From the NCBI GenBank assembly GCA_964362645.1, contig CAYIFC010000029.1:1-7569 (forward strand): a stretch of DNA of 7,569 bases. Direction: 5' to 3'. The stretch comes from CAYIFC01 sp964362645. GTDB taxonomy: Bacteria; Patescibacteriota; Minisyncoccia; Phycocordibacterales; JACOZG01. Both the position numbers and the translations under genes were made by a program. Shown piece by piece: positions 7,201 to 7,569 of the stretch. The notes under the pieces were generated by a model. The model was not told the DNA's origin. It ran no database searches and saw only the letters and a list, made by a program, of their open reading frames with translations. Position 1 is the first letter of the stretch. Each line of letters starts with the position of its first letter.

Positions 7201-7569
7201 TTAGATCTTCTTAAGCTCCACATCTAGCGCGAGACCTCGCAGTTCGCTCAATAGCACCTTAAAGGAAGCCGGCAGATTTGGCGGTTTGATCTTTTCGCCC
7301 TTAATAATCCCGTCGAAAGCTTGTGACCGACCAACAATGTCATCCGATTTAATCGTCATCATTTCGCGCAAGGTATAAGCGGCACCGTAACCTTCAAGCG
7401 CCCAAACTTCCATTTCGCCGAAGCGTTGACCGCCGCGTTGAGCCTTACCGCCGAGAGGCTGTTGAGTAATGAGTGAGTACGGACCAATCGAGCGCATGTG
7501 GCTCTTGTCTTCCAGCATGTGGTCGAGCTTAAGAATGTACATGCAACCAACAGCCACATTTTGCTCAAA
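7201..7569 (-). CDS. rpoB: DNA-directed RNA polymerase subunit beta (RpoB), C-terminal fragment cut by the window edge
   Basis: Only the last 122 residues are in the window; the gene continues past the right edge, so this is a truncation by the window and not a broken gene. The fragment begins FEQNVAVGCMYILKLDHM and contains the highly conserved beta C-terminal block that anchors the clamp to beta': DDK-like EDKSHMRSIGPYS, TQQPLGGKAQ and GGQRFGEMEVWALEGYGAA, then TIKSDD. The hybrid-contacting region and rifampicin pocket lie outside the window. Two departures from the common consensus are visible: Arg (codon 7435-7437) replaces the usual Phe in KAQFGG, and the MRS segment replaces ARS in DDKxHARS. 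It stops with TAA 12 nt before rpoC, the standard rpoB-rpoC order, so both subunits are made from one transcript. Confidence 0.98.
   Translation of the reverse strand, partial: FEQNVAVGCMYILKLDHMLEDKSHMRSIGPYSLITQQPLGGKAQRGGQRFGEMEVWALEGYGAAYTLREMMTIKSDDIVGRSQAFDGIIKGEKIKPPNLPASFKVLLSELRGLALDVELKKI

Larger units (their letters stand above)
554..7569 (-). other. Probable single transcription unit rpoB-rpoC-dnaG-rpoD
   Basis: Four same-strand genes follow each other with gaps of 12 nt and 3 nt and one 4-nt overlap, leaving no room for an intergenic terminator or promoter. The string would make beta, beta', primase and the main sigma factor together. Its promoter must lie upstream of rpoB beyond the right edge, unless internal promoters lie inside coding sequence. 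Co-transcription is inferred from spacing; no transcript evidence can be read from the sequence. Confidence 0.75.

Noticed and set aside
1..7569. tRNA, rRNA, CRISPR array, transposon or riboswitch
   Set aside because: More than 95 percent of the window is covered by the five coding regions. The remaining spaces (1-121, 491-553 and short gaps) show no direct repeats, terminal inverted repeats or cloverleaf-like pattern other than the terminator hairpin.

Overview
The window looks like a chromosomal segment of a bacterium, most likely a member of the Candidate Phyla Radiation (Patescibacteria), possibly Parcubacteria-like. This is an inference from protein character: the primase has a VEGQ-F-D...SHQAGV...SGTALT Toprim signature, the primary sigma factor carries a Lys/Ala/Pro-rich tail, RpoC and RpoB carry unusual substitutions, and the genes are very tightly packed. 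No rRNA or marker tree is available here to confirm it. The genetic code is standard bacterial: TGA ends dnaG and TGG encodes Trp, so the TGA-recoding CPR lineages are unlikely.

Layout. Almost the whole window (554-7569) is one minus-strand gene string, read from right to left: the 3' end of rpoB (RNA polymerase beta), complete rpoC (beta'), complete dnaG (replication primase) and complete rpoD (primary sigma-70 factor). The gaps are 12 nt, 3 nt and a 4-nt ATGA overlap, so the genes are probably co-transcribed. They supply most of the RNA polymerase holoenzyme plus the primase from one transcript. In effect, the rpoBC pair of the classical ribosomal-protein/polymerase operon is joined to the dnaG-rpoD pair of the classical macromolecular-synthesis operon (rpsU-dnaG-rpoD), with no rpsU between.

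At the left end (122-490) a small plus-strand gene converges on rpoD. It has a clear Shine-Dalgarno sequence and GTG start and encodes a 122-residue Cys-rich protein that I do not recognise. A hairpin with a T-tract begins at its stop codon and fills the 63-bp gap to rpoD. It is a good intrinsic terminator for the plus-strand gene and may act more weakly on the rpoB-rpoC-dnaG-rpoD transcript.

Positions 1-121 hold no gene I can support. The frame of the small gene is open back to about position 14, but the ribosome-binding site points to the start at 122. I see no tRNA, rRNA, CRISPR array, insertion sequence, intein or riboswitch. The most unusual features are the gene fusion of the two operons, the uncharacterised Cys-rich protein, and non-canonical residues at normally conserved positions of the polymerase.
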